Origin: Synechococcus sp. NB0720_010
GTDB lineage: Bacteria; Cyanobacteriota; Cyanobacteriia; PCC-6307; Cyanobiaceae
Assembly: GCF_023078835.1 (NCBI RefSeq)
Contig: NZ_CP090898.1
Coordinates: forward strand, 1,304,045-1,368,044
Length of the DNA stretch: 64,000 nt
Reading direction: 5' to 3'
Part shown: in pieces, positions 39,364-49,502 of the stretch
Numbering within the stretch: position 1 is the stretch's first letter
Layout: every line of letters begins with the position of its first letter
The notes under the pieces: model-generated
Told to the model about the DNA's origin: nothing
What the model saw: only the letters and a program-made list of their open reading frames with translations
Databases searched by the model: none
Translations under genes and position numbers: made by a program

Positions 39364-39845
39364 GAAGCTGCGTTCTCCTCTGGGGGACTGAGCAGGTCCC
39401 GCTCCTCGAGCATCGGGAAGGTTGGAGCCGAGACCTCAGCGGCGCTGCGGGGCGGGGCCACCCACTGCCAGCGGGCCTTGGGAGCGCGCTGACGGCAGAG
39501 CGCTTTCAGCTCCTGCCGCAGGGCCCGCTGCACGTCCTGGCGGTTGGCCGCTTCAAAAAACTCCTGACGGCTCGCCAGGCCCGTGCTGAAGGGCCTGCTG
39601 CCATTGCCGTTAAACAATCGAGCCGGATCCACCAGCCAGCGGGGTTTGCAGACACCGGCCTCACGGGTGTCGGTGGAGAGCCAGATGTGCAGCCCATAGC
39701 CGTCGGGCTGATTCACCACCGCCAAGCCGTCATGGGGCTGGGAGCGCTGCAGGGGATAGATCGTCCAGGTGGCGCTGCGGTGGGCGGGCACACAACCCAG
39801 GAGAGCCAGGGACAGGAGAGCCGCTGCGGGACGGGGCCAACCCAA
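39360..39845 (-). CDS. Putative lipoprotein, function unknown
   Basis: This 161-residue protein starts at TTG 39845 and has a short hydrophobic segment ending in a lipobox-like LALLGC (Cys18), so lipid-anchored export is likely. The mature region has no recognised domain. Two more cysteines lie at CKPRW and LCRQRA. It is convergent with the photolyase N-domain gene (4-base overlap) and divergent from the redoxin gene (42 bases between starts). Confidence 0.65.
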   Translation of the reverse strand: MGWPRPAAALLSLALLGCVPAHRSATWTIYPLQRSQPHDGLAVVNQPDGYGLHIWLSTDTREAGVCKPRWLVDPARLFNGNGSRPFSTGLASRQEFFEAANRQDVQRALRQELKALCRQRAPKARWQWVAPPRSAAEVSAPTFPMLEERDLLSPPEENAAS

Positions 39846-39887
39846 GGCAGTTCAGGGCACAATCAGCCCCATTCTGGTGGCGTTGTC

Positions 39888-40445
39888 ATGGTGCTCACCC
39901 CGTCTGAAATGTTGCCCCTGGGAACGCCCCTGCCGGCGTTCGCGCTGGAGCGGGCCGCAGGCGGCAGCTGGAGCACAGCATCGCTGGAAGCCCAACCGGT
40001 GTTGGTGCTGTTCATCTGCGCCCACTGCCCCTACGTGATCCACATCGAGCCGGAACTGGGCCGCCTGGAGCGCGACTACGGCCAGCAGCTGCAGATCGTG
40101 GCGATCTCCAGCAACAGCACCATCACCCACCCCCAGGACGGCCCCCAAGGCTTAAGCGCGCAGGCCCAACGACAAGGCTGGGGCTTCCCCTATCTCTTTG
40201 ATGCCAGCCAAGCGGTCGCCAAGGCCTTCCAGGCGGCCTGCACCCCCGATCTCTTCCTGTTCGATAGCGAGCACCAGCTCGTCTATCGCGGCCAGCTCGA
40301 TGCCAGCCGCCCCGGCAACGACCAACCGCTCAATGGCGCCGACCTAAGGGCGGCCATCGACGCCCTGTTGAGCGGTCAAGCGATCAGCCTCGAGCAAATG
40401 CCATCGATCGGCTGCAACATCAAGTGGCACCCGCAGGAGCCCTAG
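39888..40445 (+). CDS. Thioredoxin-fold redoxin (AhpC/TSA-like)
   Basis: This 185-residue cytosolic protein has a thioredoxin fold with the active-site motif CAHCPY near residue 44, where the resolving cysteine is in the CxxC position. TPDLFLFD near residue 123 contains the cis-proline region. It resembles the alkyl-hydroperoxide reductase/thiol-specific antioxidant group rather than true thioredoxin. Substrate unknown; a role in peroxide or thiol redox balance is inferred. ATG 39888 (MVLTPSEM) was chosen. The DegT-type gene starts 39 bases beyond its end. Confidence 0.85.
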   Translation: MVLTPSEMLPLGTPLPAFALERAAGGSWSTASLEAQPVLVLFICAHCPYVIHIEPELGRLERDYGQQLQIVAISSNSTITHPQDGPQGLSAQAQRQGWGFPYLFDASQAVAKAFQAACTPDLFLFDSEHQLVYRGQLDASRPGNDQPLNGADLRAAIDALLSGQAISLEQMPSIGCNIKWHPQEP

Positions 40446-40483
40446 AGGGCCGAGAACCGAGTGGGGGCCTTAAGGTTCCCTTC

Positions 40484-41689
40484 ATGCAGGTGCCCCCCTT
40501 CAGCCTCACGGAACAGCTGGCGCAGCTCGGACCTGAGCTGGATGCAGCGGTTTTGGAGGTTCTCCGTAGCGGTCAATACATCGGTGGCGGGGTCATCGCT
40601 GCTTTCGAGAAGGCCTTTGCCGAGAGCGTGCAGAGCCCCTTTGCCGTGGGCTGCAACAGCGGCACCGACGCGCTGATCCTGGCCCTGCGTGGCCTGGGCA
40701 TCGGTCCAGGTGATGAGGTCATCACCGCCTCCTTCAGCTTCTTTGCCACCGCAGAAGCGATCAGCGCCGTGGGCGCCACACCGGTCTTCGTTGATGTCGA
40801 GGAGAGCTCCTATCTGATCGACCTGGATCAGGTGGAAGCCGCGATCACCCCGTCAACTAAAGCGCTGATTCCGGTCCACCTGTTCGGCCGGCCAGTGGAC
40901 ATGGAGCGCGTCTGCACCGTCGCCACGCGCCACAACCTCAAGGTGGTCGAGGACTGCGCCCAGGCCAGTGGCGCCAGCTGGGCTGGAGTCCCCGTGGGCA
41001 GCTGGGGCGATGTGGGCTGCTTCAGCTTCTTCCCCACCAAAAATCTCGGTGGCGCCGGTGACGGCGGTGCCGTGACCTGCAAAGACGAGGCGCTGGCCCA
41101 ACGGATGCGGGAGCTGGCGGTGCACGGGATGCCCCGCCGCTACCTCCACAGCGAGCTCGGCTACAACAGCCGCCTCGATGCGATCCAGGCCGCCGTTCTG
41201 GGCGTCAAGCTGCCGCACCTGAGCAGCTGGGTGGAGAAGCGCACGGCCATCGCGCAGCGCTATCGCACCGAACTCTCAGGCACTAACGGCTTCGCCTTGC
41301 CCGAGGCCGGTCCCTCGGGCCACAGCTGGAACCAGTTCGTCGTACGCGTCCCCGCCTGCAGTCCCACGCCGGCCTGCGGCTCAAGCTGCACCCCGTCCGC
41401 TGACAGCGCCAACTTCGGCCTCCCGGAAGCCTGCTGCCGCGACTGGCTGAAACAGCAGCTCCAGGAGGCCGGCGTCACAACGATCATCTACTACCCGATT
41501 CCAATCCACCGCCAGCCGGCTTATGCCCACCTGAACTACGGGCCCGGCTCGCTGCCCATCACCGAGCGCCTCTGCTCCGAAGTCCTCAGCCTTCCGATCT
41601 TCCCGGAACTCAGCACTGAGCAGCAGAGCCGAGTTATCGAGGTGCTGCAGCAGGTGACGGCCAAAACACCTGCATCGGTTGCGGCCTAG
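40484..41689 (+). CDS. DegT/DnrJ/EryC1/StrS-family sugar aminotransferase with Cys-rich insert
   Basis: This 401-residue PLP enzyme has Lys186 in SFFPTKNLGGAGDGG, the aspartate of VVEDCAQASGA near residue 155 and GCNSGTDALILAL near residue 57. Such enzymes aminate nucleotide-linked 3- or 4-keto sugars. Residues 291-318 form an insert with five cysteines (292, 298, 302, 317, 318) not typical of the family. ATG 40484 was chosen; upstream codons overlap the redoxin gene. It may supply aminosugars to surface glycans. It ends 4 bases inside the convergent photolyase gene. Confidence 0.9.
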   Translation: MQVPPFSLTEQLAQLGPELDAAVLEVLRSGQYIGGGVIAAFEKAFAESVQSPFAVGCNSGTDALILALRGLGIGPGDEVITASFSFFATAEAISAVGATPVFVDVEESSYLIDLDQVEAAITPSTKALIPVHLFGRPVDMERVCTVATRHNLKVVEDCAQASGASWAGVPVGSWGDVGCFSFFPTKNLGGAGDGGAVTCKDEALAQRMRELAVHGMPRRYLHSELGYNSRLDAIQAAVLGVKLPHLSSWVEKRTAIAQRYRTELSGTNGFALPEAGPSGHSWNQFVVRVPACSPTPACGSSCTPSADSANFGLPEACCRDWLKQQLQEAGVTTIIYYPIPIHRQPAYAHLNYGPGSLPITERLCSEVLSLPIFPELSTEQQSRVIEVLQQVTAKTPASVAA

Positions 41690-43125
41690 GCCTTCGGCAG
41701 CGAGGCATAGAGCGCCTTGAAATGGGCCTGCTGCTTCTTGTGACTCACGATTGGCGCGGGGTAGCCGCGGCGCTCCATCGGGGTGATCTCGCCACTCAAC
41801 AAGTCTTTGGTGTTGACGTGACTGAGCTCCGGTAGCCAGCGGCGGATGTAATCACCCTCCGGATCAAACTTGCTGGCCTGGGTGGCTGGATTAAAGATCC
41901 GCAGGGGCTTGGGGTCCATCCCGCTACTAGCACTCCACTGCCAACCGCCGTTGTTAGCTGCCAGATCACCATCCACCAGGCGGGCCATGAAAGCGGTCTC
42001 GCCTAGGCGCCAATCGCAGATCAGGTCCTTCACTAAATAGGAGGCGACGATCATGCGGCAGCGGTTGTGCATCCAGCCGCTCTCATTGAGTTGGCGCATC
42101 GCCGCATCAATGATCGGCATGCCTGTCAGCCCATCGCACCAGGCCTGGTAGCGATCAGGGTCGTTCTCCCAGGGGAAGAGCTTCCACTGGGGCCGATACG
42201 GACCATCGGCGAGTTCCGGGAAGTGAAAAAGCGCCTGTTGATAGAACTCCCGCCAAGCCAGCTCCTGCTCCCAGACCTGAATCGACTCGCGCTGCTCATC
42301 GCTGCGCGCCAGGGCCTTGGCCTGCTGCGCCGCATCCCAGGCCTGGCGCGGGCTGAGGGTCCCAAACTTCAACGCTGCCGAAAGGCTCGATGTCCCCGCC
42401 TCTCCCGGCATGTTCCGGCCGGGCTCATAGGCCAAGAGCGGACCGCCATCACAGAAGGCCTCCAGCTGCTGCTTGGCCGCGGCCTCTCCTGGACGGCAGG
42501 GACAGACGTCTGCACCTGAGAAGGTTTTACCGAGGGACTCCAGGCTGGGCAGCTCGGCGAGAACTGGCAGCTCGCCGTCATAGGCCAGCAAGCCCTGGGG
42601 GGCAGGTCTCAGAGCCAGCTCTCCGGCATCAGCCCTCCGCTCTACCTGGCCGAACCAGTTGCGCTTAAACGGTCCGTACACCCTGTACGGATCTCCGCCG
42701 CCGGTCTTGAGAGCCTCTGGAGCCACCAGGAGCTGATCCCAGTCCACTAGGACCTTTTGGCCCTGGGCCTGCAGCGCCGCGGCCACCCGGCGATCACGCT
42801 CGCGTCCGTAGGGCTCAACATCACGGTTCCAGGCGACCACGCCCGCTCCGATGGCCTTGGCCAGCTGCGGCAAGACCTCAGCGGGATCCCCCTGGAGCAG
42901 CAGCAACTGACTGCCGGCCTTGCGCCAGCTGGCCTGGAGTTCCTTCAGGCTCTCGAGCAGAAACCAGACCCGCGCCGGAGCCATATCCGCCGCCGAGAGG
43001 ATCACCGGATCCAGCACGAACACCCCCGTGACCGCCGGGGTCGCTGCAGCGGCGGCCGCCAGACCCAGGTTGTCGACCAGACGCAGATCTCGGCGATGCC
43101 AAAACAGCCAACGCTCCGCTGCCAT
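41686..43125 (-). CDS. phrA: Deoxyribodipyrimidine photolyase (complete)
   Basis: This 479-residue full-length photolyase has the N-terminal block LFWHRRDLRLVDNLGL (residues 7-22) and the C-terminal FAD domain with TGMPIIDAAMRQLNESGWMH, NRCRMIVASYLVKDL and the end block WQWSASSGMDPKP. The layout is that of class I CPD photolyases that repair cyclobutane pyrimidine dimers in blue light; antenna type is uncertain. It is the normal one-chain counterpart of the split pair at 37,964-39,363. Its ATG overlaps the stop of the Nudix gene by one base, so the two are coupled. Confidence 0.95.
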   Translation of the reverse strand: MAAERWLFWHRRDLRLVDNLGLAAAAAATPAVTGVFVLDPVILSAADMAPARVWFLLESLKELQASWRKAGSQLLLLQGDPAEVLPQLAKAIGAGVVAWNRDVEPYGRERDRRVAAALQAQGQKVLVDWDQLLVAPEALKTGGGDPYRVYGPFKRNWFGQVERRADAGELALRPAPQGLLAYDGELPVLAELPSLESLGKTFSGADVCPCRPGEAAAKQQLEAFCDGGPLLAYEPGRNMPGEAGTSSLSAALKFGTLSPRQAWDAAQQAKALARSDEQRESIQVWEQELAWREFYQQALFHFPELADGPYRPQWKLFPWENDPDRYQAWCDGLTGMPIIDAAMRQLNESGWMHNRCRMIVASYLVKDLICDWRLGETAFMARLVDGDLAANNGGWQWSASSGMDPKPLRIFNPATQASKFDPEGDYIRRWLPELSHVNTKDLLSGEITPMERRGYPAPIVSHKKQQAHFKALYASLPKA

Positions 43126-43685
43126 CAGATCCCCAGCACCTGCTTGGCGCGGAACCAGGCCGTCACGCTCTTGGCATCGAGGTACTCATCGCCGCTGGCG
43201 ATCAGCTGATCGAGTGCCGCCGGCGTCATCAGGACCACCTCCAGGTCCTCATCGTCATCCCCTGGCGGACGCTCGCTCAGCTCCGTGAGATCACGGGCCA
43301 AGAAAAGGTGAATCACCTCATCGGAATAGCCCGGGCAGGGCAACAGCGATCCGAGTTCGTCCCAACGGGTGGCCGAGTAGCCGGCTTCTTCTTGCAGTTC
43401 CCGCTGCATCGTGCTCAGCGGGGTCTCGCCTGGATCCAGGGTCCCGGCCGGGAACTCCAGCAACCGGGTCGCCACAGCAAAGCGGTATTGGCGCAGGACC
43501 ACCACCCGGCCATCGGCAAGCACCGGCACCGCCAGGGATGCGCCCGGGTGCTTGACCATCCCGAAGGTGCCCTCGACACCCATCGGCAACAGCATGCGAT
43601 TGACCTCGAAGCGCAGCTTGCGCACATCCAGGCTGGCGGTGGTCTCAAGCTGGCGCGCGGGCTCGGGAGAGGGCAGTGGCGCCAT
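43125..43685 (-). CDS. Nudix hydrolase, ADP-ribose pyrophosphatase-like
   Basis: The 186-residue protein carries a complete Nudix box, GTLDPGETPLSTMQRELQEE followed by AGY, and the upstream LLEFPAG. It hydrolyses a nucleoside diphosphate linked to another group; ADP-ribose is the usual substrate of this subgroup and is inferred. It precedes the photolyase gene in the same operon. That pairing may reflect NAD/ADP-ribose turnover after DNA damage, which is speculation. Confidence 0.88.
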   Translation of the reverse strand: MAPLPSPEPARQLETTASLDVRKLRFEVNRMLLPMGVEGTFGMVKHPGASLAVPVLADGRVVVLRQYRFAVATRLLEFPAGTLDPGETPLSTMQRELQEEAGYSATRWDELGSLLPCPGYSDEVIHLFLARDLTELSERPPGDDDEDLEVVLMTPAALDQLIASGDEYLDAKSVTAWFRAKQVLGI

Positions 43686-43729
43686 GGAATCTGATCACCG
43701 ATCGATGGCAATCAGCATGGCAGTTGCAA

Positions 43730-44284
43730 CTACTCAAGCCATCCGGCCCTAGGCGCCAACCGCAACGGCGGCGGCTGTCCAGCCAAGACCTGCCGGAGTT
43801 CCAGCTCGAAGCGTGCATCCAAAGCGGCCAAGGGCGCCAAGACAAAGGCCCGTTCCGCCCAACGGGGGTGGGGGAGCTCCAACTCGGAGCTCTGGAGCTG
43901 CAATGTCCCCCACCAGAGCAGATCCAGATCCAACGTCCGCGGCCCCCAGCGCTCCTTGCGCAGGCGGCCGAATTGCGACTCCAGAGCCTGCAGCCGTCGC
44001 AACAGCTCCATCGCCGCAGCAGCAGTGGGCTCAGGTGGCTGATCCAAGACCACCACAGCATTGATGTAGTCCGGCTGATCCGGCGGGCCGCCAACGGGAG
44101 CCGTTCGAAAGAGCGGGGACCAGCGCAGCTCAGCTGCGCCCAAACAAACCTGAAGTTCTGGCCGCAGAGCGATCAGGGTCTCAATCGGACCGCCCACTGC
44201 GCTGGGCAAATTGGCCCCAAGCCCAATTGCCAGGCCCTGATCAGCGAGACTGGCGCCCACGACAAACTTCTCCGGCGTTTCCAT
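43730..44284 (-). CDS. folK: HPPK, 6-hydroxymethyl-dihydropterin pyrophosphokinase
   Basis: This 184-residue folate-pathway enzyme has AIGLGANL at its start, [18 protein letters not shown] near residue 60 and the signature [15 protein letters not shown] near residue 110. ATG 44284 ([11 protein letters not shown]) is the family start; longer forms are antisense to chlD. Its start codon overlaps the divergent chlD start codon on the opposite strand within one CATG (44282-44285), so neither 5' leader can lie between them. Confidence 0.94.
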   Translation of the reverse strand: METPEKFVVGASLADQGLAIGLGANLPSAVGGPIETLIALRPELQVCLGAAELRWSPLFRTAPVGGPPDQPDYINAVVVLDQPPEPTAAAAMELLRRLQALESQFGRLRKERWGPRTLDLDLLWWGTLQLQSSELELPHPRWAERAFVLAPLAALDARFELELRQVLAGQPPPLRLAPRAGWLE

Positions 44285-46358
44285 GGTTGCAAGTGGTACA
44301 GCCGCTCGGGCCTTCCCCCTTGCCGCCATCACCGGCCACGGAACCCTGAAGCTGGCCCTGCTGTTGGCAGCCGTCGACCCCGGCCTGGGTGGTGTGGTGA
44401 TCGCCGGCGGGCGCGGCACTGGCAAATCCGTTCTGGCACGGGGTCTGCATGCCCTGCTGCCGCCGATCGACGTCCTCGATGTCGGCGGCCATGGCCTCAA
44501 CACCGACCCCCAGGCACCGGAAGACTGGGATGCGCCGACGCGGGCGCGGCTGACGGAACTCGGGGCGGACCCCACAGGCGCCGACAAGCAAGCCCTACTG
44601 CCCACCAAGGTCATCCCGGCACCGTTTGTGCAGGTCCCACTGGGCATCACCGAAGACCGCCTGGTGGGCTCGGTCGATGTCACGGCATCCCTCGCCAGCG
44701 GTGAAGCGGTCTTTCAACCGGGCCTGCTAGCCGAGGCCCACCGCGGCGTGCTCTACGTCGATGAGCTGAACCTGCTCGATGACAACGTCACCAACCTGCT
44801 GCTGGCCGCCATTGGCAGCGGTGAGAACCGGGTCGAGCGGGAGGGCCTGAGCCTCTCGCACCCCTGCCGCTGCCTGCTGATCGCCACCTACAACCCCGAA
44901 GAGGGGGCCATCCGCGATCACCTGCTGGATCGCTTCGCCATTGCTCTCTCGGCCAACCAGGTCCTGGAGCTCGATCAACGGGTCGAGATCACCCGCAGTG
45001 CCATCGGCCACGCCGAATCCAGCGAAGCCTTCCGCCAGCGCTGGCAAGAGGAAACAGACGCCCTCTCCACCCAGCTGCTGCTGGCCCGCCAGTGGCTGCC
45101 CGATGTCCAGATCACGCGGGAGCAGATCGCCTATCTGGTGAACGAGGCCCTGCGCGGCGGCGTGGAAGGCCACCGCAGCGAGCTCTATGCCGTGCGGGTT
45201 GCCCGCGCCCATGCCGCCCTCAGTGGCCGTGACCGGGTGGAAGCCGAGGACCTGCAGGTCGCAGTGCGGCTGGTGATCGCGCCGCGGGCCATGCAACTGC
45301 CGCCCCAGGATCCCGACCAACAGATGGATCCCCCTCCGCCGCCACCGCCGCCGCAGGGAGAAGACAACCAAGAGCAAGAACCGGAGGAGCCCGAGGACAA
45401 CGAAAACGACAAGGAGGACGAACAGGACGAAGAAGACACCCCGGAAGATCAGGCGCCGCCCTCGATCCCCGAGGAGTTCATGCTCGATCCAGAGGCGATC
45501 GCCATCGACCCAGACCTGCTGCTCTTCAACGCCGGCAAGGCCAAGAGCGGCGGCAGCGGCAGCCGAGCCGTGGTCTTCAGTGACTCCCGCGGCCGCTACG
45601 TCAAACCGATGCTCCCCCGGGGCCCTGTCAAGCGCATCGCCGTTGACGCCACCCTGCGGGCCGCAGCGCCCTACCAAAAAACCCGGCGTGAGCGGGAACC
45701 GCACCGCAAGGTCGTGGTGGAAGACGGAGACCTGCGGGCCAAGCAACTGCAGCGCAAGGCCGGTGCCCTGGTGATCTTCCTGGTGGATGCCAGCGGATCG
45801 ATGGCCCTCAACCGAATGCAGAGCGCCAAGGGCGCCGTGATCCGCTTGCTGACCGAGGCCTATGAGAACCGCGACGAGGTGGCGCTGATTCCCTTCCGCG
45901 GCGAGGCCGCCGAAGTGCTGCTGCCCCCGACCCGCTCGATCACCGCCGCACGGCGGCGGCTGGAGTCCATGCCCTGCGGCGGTGGCTCGCCCCTGGCCCA
46001 TGGCCTCTCCCAGGCTGCTCGGGTGGGTGCCAATGCCATGGCTACCGGGGAACTGGGCCAGGTCGTGGTTGTCGCCATCACCGATGGCCGGGGCAACGTG
46101 CCCCTCAGCCGCTCCCTCGGTCAGCCCCAGTTGGACGGGGAAGAGCCTGTGGATCTCAAGGAAGAGGTCAAGCAGGTGGCCAGCAAGTACCGGTCCCTTG
46201 GCATCAAGCTGCTGGTGATCGACACCGAGCGCAAGTTCATCGGCAGCGGCATGGGCAAGGACCTGGCCGACTCCGCCGGCGGCAAATACGTCCAGCTGCC
46301 CAAGGCCAGCGATCAGGCGATTGCCGCGATCGCGATGGAAGCAATCAGCGGGGTCTGA
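44283..46358 (+). CDS. chlD: Magnesium-protoporphyrin chelatase subunit D
   Basis: This 691-residue AAA+ subunit of the ATP-dependent Mg chelatase diverts protoporphyrin IX to chlorophyll. The AAA+ domain (about residues 10-330) has the Walker A-like [13 protein letters not shown] at residue 40 and [12 protein letters not shown] at residue 157. A proline run and an acidic linker (about residues 340-400) follow. The C-terminal VWA domain has the MIDAS DASGSM near residue 502. Complete and normal in length. The 424-codon antisense frame is a shadow. Confidence 0.97.
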   Translation: MVASGTAARAFPLAAITGHGTLKLALLLAAVDPGLGGVVIAGGRGTGKSVLARGLHALLPPIDVLDVGGHGLNTDPQAPEDWDAPTRARLTELGADPTGADKQALLPTKVIPAPFVQVPLGITEDRLVGSVDVTASLASGEAVFQPGLLAEAHRGVLYVDELNLLDDNVTNLLLAAIGSGENRVEREGLSLSHPCRCLLIATYNPEEGAIRDHLLDRFAIALSANQVLELDQRVEITRSAIGHAESSEAFRQRWQEETDALSTQLLLARQWLPDVQITREQIAYLVNEALRGGVEGHRSELYAVRVARAHAALSGRDRVEAEDLQVAVRLVIAPRAMQLPPQDPDQQMDPPPPPPPPQGEDNQEQEPEEPEDNENDKEDEQDEEDTPEDQAPPSIPEEFMLDPEAIAIDPDLLLFNAGKAKSGGSGSRAVVFSDSRGRYVKPMLPRGPVKRIAVDATLRAAAPYQKTRREREPHRKVVVEDGDLRAKQLQRKAGALVIFLVDASGSMALNRMQSAKGAVIRLLTEAYENRDEVALIPFRGEAAEVLLPPTRSITAARRRLESMPCGGGSPLAHGLSQAARVGANAMATGELGQVVVVAITDGRGNVPLSRSLGQPQLDGEEPVDLKEEVKQVASKYRSLGIKLLVIDTERKFIGSGMGKDLADSAGGKYVQLPKASDQAIAAIAMEAISGV

Positions 46359-47246
46359 TCAGCGGTTGGCTTCGGTCTTCTCGGGGTAGACCTCATCGAA
46401 GAAGGCCCCCAGGCCAATCGCCACGCTGCGCAGGCCATCCATGAAGCGCTTGTCGGAAGTGAGCTTGTTGATGTCACCCCCCACGCGATCCAAGGTCGCG
46501 GTCAGGTCCTCCAGGTTGGCAACTGTGCCCTTGAGCTCGCTCAGGGTCTTGGGGTTATCCAGGACCCGGACGAAGTTCAGGATGTGGGCCGTGGAGTCGT
46601 TGAGGTTGTTGATCGTCGGCTGGACATCGCGAACGGTGGTCCGAAGGTCACCGATTAAGGCCTGACCGTCCTTCATGAACGCCGTTGCTTCCTTGGCCGT
46701 GGTGTCGATGCTGCTGATCGTGGTGCCGAGCTTGGGAATCAGCTTTTCCTTCTCCGCCTGATCCAGCAACTGCTGCAGCGTGGCCGTCACCTGGCTCAAG
46801 GTGGCCGCGCTCTTGCCCTGAATCACCGAGCCATTGCAGACCGTCAAGGCGCGGTTGCAGTTCATCGCTTTCGGGCCCGGAGTCCCCTTCGGCAGGGGCT
46901 TAATCGGTGCCGTGAGGGCCACAACAGCATCCCCGCCGAGCAGCGAAGCCGCCTCCACCCGCGCATCCAGAGGTTGGGGCAGCTGAAGATTGGGTTGGTT
47001 GATATCGATCTGCACTTCCACGGCCGTGGCCGTGGCGGTGACCTCCTGAACATGACCGACGGTGACCCCGCGATAGGTCACAGCCGAGCGGGGGGCCAAT
47101 CCGGCGGCATCCGCAAAGTTCGCCTGGAAGCGCCAGGTGCGATTGCTCACCGAGACCCCTTTGAGCCAGAGCCAAAACAATCCAGCCGAGCTCACTGCCG
47201 CCAGCAGCGTGAAGCCGACGATCGCTTCTTTCACACTGCGGCGCAT
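46359..47246 (-). CDS. MCE/MlaD-family lipid transport protein
   Basis: This 295-residue protein has one N-terminal transmembrane anchor (about residues 9-28). An MCE (MlaD) domain follows, with ADAAGLAPRSAVTYRGVTVG near residue 44. The C-terminal part is a long helical region predicted to be periplasmic, which in the family forms the hydrophobic lipid passage. It works with the ABC ATPase encoded 5 bases upstream. Substrate lipid unknown; phospholipid or glycolipid trafficking between membranes is inferred. Confidence 0.9.
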   Translation of the reverse strand: MRRSVKEAIVGFTLLAAVSSAGLFWLWLKGVSVSNRTWRFQANFADAAGLAPRSAVTYRGVTVGHVQEVTATATAVEVQIDINQPNLQLPQPLDARVEAASLLGGDAVVALTAPIKPLPKGTPGPKAMNCNRALTVCNGSVIQGKSAATLSQVTATLQQLLDQAEKEKLIPKLGTTISSIDTTAKEATAFMKDGQALIGDLRTTVRDVQPTINNLNDSTAHILNFVRVLDNPKTLSELKGTVANLEDLTATLDRVGGDINKLTSDKRFMDGLRSVAIGLGAFFDEVYPEKTEANR

Positions 47247-47251
47247 GGGGT

Positions 47252-48058
47252 CTAGAGCTCCGCAGGTTGCATCGGCCCGCTGAGACTAGCCGTGCGGAAC
47301 TGAAGAACATAGGGATTGGTTGTGGTCCGAAAATCCTCCACAGTTCCCTGCCAGCGGAATAGGCCGTCGTAGAGCAAGACCACCCGATCGGCGGTGCGCT
47401 CAATCGTGCTCATCACGTGGCTGACCACCACAGAACTGCCGCCCGCGATTTGAGTCGTGTGAACGATCAAATCTTCAATCCGCGTGCAGGCCACTGGATC
47501 CAGGCCTGCCGTCGGCTCATCAAAGAGCAGCAAGGGGACCTTCCCCACGGGCTGACTTGGATCACTGATGACCGCGCGGGCAAAGCTGACCCGCTTCTGC
47601 ATACCGCCACTGAGCTCCCCTGGATAAAGATCCTCCGTACCGGAGAGCCCCACGGCCTCCAGGGCCTCGGCCACCCGCTGGCGGATCTCCCGTTCGTTCA
47701 AGCGACTGAAGCGATCCAGCAAAAAGCCCACGTTCTGGCGCACGGTCAAGGACGCCAGAAGCGCCGGGTTCTGGAACACCGTGCGGACATCGGGGGGGTT
47801 GCGCTGATCCAGCCGCAGATAGGTCTGCTGCACCCCATGGATCTTCAAACGACCGCTGCTGGGCAAAAGCAAACCCGATAGCAGGCGGAGGATTGTCGAT
47901 TTACCGGCACCCGAGGGACCTACCACCGCCAGGCGCTCGCCCGCATTCAGGGTCAAATCGACGTCGCTCAGCACGGTGTTGCGGCCCCACCGCACGCTGA
48001 CGTCGTCCATCTGGACCACTGGGGTGGATTGCACCGGATCCTTCACGAATGGGGGCAT
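47252..48058 (-). CDS. ABC transporter ATPase, MlaF-like
   Basis: This 268-residue cytosolic ATPase has Walker A GPSGAGKST (residues 47-55), Q loop VFQNPALLASLTV, signature LSGGMQKRVSFARA, Walker B LLLFDEPTAGLDP and the H-loop SHVMS. It is the energising subunit of an MCE-type lipid transporter and is followed by the MlaD-like gene with a 5-base gap. The permease (MlaE-like) is not adjacent in this window. It is divergent from yvcK, 28 bases between starts. Confidence 0.93.
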   Translation of the reverse strand: MPPFVKDPVQSTPVVQMDDVSVRWGRNTVLSDVDLTLNAGERLAVVGPSGAGKSTILRLLSGLLLPSSGRLKIHGVQQTYLRLDQRNPPDVRTVFQNPALLASLTVRQNVGFLLDRFSRLNEREIRQRVAEALEAVGLSGTEDLYPGELSGGMQKRVSFARAVISDPSQPVGKVPLLLFDEPTAGLDPVACTRIEDLIVHTTQIAGGSSVVVSHVMSTIERTADRVVLLYDGLFRWQGTVEDFRTTTNPYVLQFRTASLSGPMQPAEL

Positions 48059-48086
48059 CTTGGCGGTTTCTCCCTAACCTGGCCCC

Positions 48087-49502
48087 ATGCCGGCTCGAGG
48101 ACACCGCAGGGGGAATCGCTCGAGACCTCGCCCGAGCTGGGTCGGCAAGGGAGATCTGCGCCAGAAGGACCTGGTCAGCCGCTCCAAGCGCGCCGCCCGC
48201 TGGCTGCAGCCCGGGCTGGTGGTCAAGCGCTGGATGCTGACCTCCGGGATTGGTCTGTTCCTGCTGTTTCTGGGAGGAGCAGTTTGGGCCGATCTGCAGC
48301 CGATCTACTGGCTGCTGGAGTTCATCCGCTGGTCCCTGGCCAACATCACCACGGTCCTCCCCCGCGAGATCACCGGACCACTGGTGCTGGTGGTAGGCGG
48401 CGGACTGATCTGGCTCGGACAAAGCCGCAGCTTTGGGGCGATCCAGCAGGCGCTGGCCCCTGATCGGGACACCCTTCTGGTCGATGCGCTGGCCGCCAAG
48501 AGCCGCCTGAACCGCGGCCCCTCGATCGTGGCCATCGGCGGCGGTACAGGGCTCTCCACCCTGCTGAGCGGGCTGAAGCGCTACAGCAGCAACCTGACCG
48601 CGATCGTCACCGTCGCCGATGACGGCGGCAGCTCAGGGGTCCTGCGCCGCGAACTTGGGGTGCAACCCCCCGGAGACATCCGCAACTGCCTGGCGGCCCT
48701 GGCTACGGAAGAACCGCTGCTCACGCGCCTGTTCCAGTACCGCTTCCGCGCGGGCACTGGCCTGGAAGGCCATAGCTTCGGCAACCTCTTTCTCTCCGCC
48801 CTGACGGCGATCACCGGCAGCCTGGAGGGCGCGATAACCGCAAGCAGCCGGGTTCTGGCGGTGCAGGGAACAGTGGTTCCAGCCACCAACGCCGACGTCA
48901 AACTCTGGGCCGAGCTGGCCGATGGACGGCGCATCGAAGGCGAATCCCAGATCGGCCATGCCACCAGCCCGATCGTGCGGGTGGGTTGCATTCCCGAGCG
49001 ACCGCCGGCTCTGCCGAAGGCCCTCGAAGCCATCGCCAATGCCGATCTGATCGTGCTCGGCCCAGGGAGCCTCTACACCTCGCTACTGCCCAATCTTCTG
49101 GTGCCCGAGCTCGTGCAGGCGATCAGCCGCAGCAAAGCGCCGCGCCTGTACATCTGCAACCTGATGACCCAGCCCGGCGAGACCGATGGATTGGATGTCG
49201 AGGGACACCTGCGGGCAATCGAATCACAGCTCGCCAGCCTTGGCATTCAGCAGCGACTCTTCTCTTCGGTCCTGGCCCAAGAGGACCTGGGGGAATCCAG
49301 CCTGCTGGAGTACTACCGCCAGCGCGGCGCGAGTCCGGTGACCTGCGACAGCCGCCACCTACGCAGCCAGGGCTACGACGTCACCATTGCCCCGCTGCAG
49401 GGAGCACGGCCCACATCAACACTGCGGCACGATCCCCGCAGTGTTGGCTTGGCGGTCATGCGCTTCTACAAAAAGCAGCGCAAAGAAAAAGAGAAGCCTT
49501 AG
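48087..49502 (+). CDS. yvcK: YvcK/CofD-like protein with N-terminal membrane anchor
   Basis: The 471-residue protein of the YvcK (UDP-GlcNAc-binding, gluconeogenesis factor) family has the nucleotide loop [18 protein letters not shown] near residue 150 and [16 protein letters not shown] near residue 175. The N-terminal 110 residues carry two hydrophobic helices (about 50-68 and 93-110), typical of the cyanobacterial form and absent from Bacillus YvcK. A role in cell-wall/carbon coordination is inferred from Bacillus. A degraded partial copy lies at 53,787. Its end overlaps ndhJ by 4 bases. Confidence 0.93.
   Translation: MPARGHRRGNRSRPRPSWVGKGDLRQKDLVSRSKRAARWLQPGLVVKRWMLTSGIGLFLLFLGGAVWADLQPIYWLLEFIRWSLANITTVLPREITGPLVLVVGGGLIWLGQSRSFGAIQQALAPDRDTLLVDALAAKSRLNRGPSIVAIGGGTGLSTLLSGLKRYSSNLTAIVTVADDGGSSGVLRRELGVQPPGDIRNCLAALATEEPLLTRLFQYRFRAGTGLEGHSFGNLFLSALTAITGSLEGAITASSRVLAVQGTVVPATNADVKLWAELADGRRIEGESQIGHATSPIVRVGCIPERPPALPKALEAIANADLIVLGPGSLYTSLLPNLLVPELVQAISRSKAPRLYICNLMTQPGETDGLDVEGHLRAIESQLASLGIQQRLFSSVLAQEDLGESSLLEYYRQRGASPVTCDSRHLRSQGYDVTIAPLQGARPTSTLRHDPRSVGLAVMRFYKKQRKEKEKP

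Noticed and set aside
44727-46001. 424-codon minus-strand open frame opposite chlD
   Set aside because: chlD is complete and recognisable in AAA+ and VWA domains; the antisense translation has no domain and mirrors GC-rich third positions.
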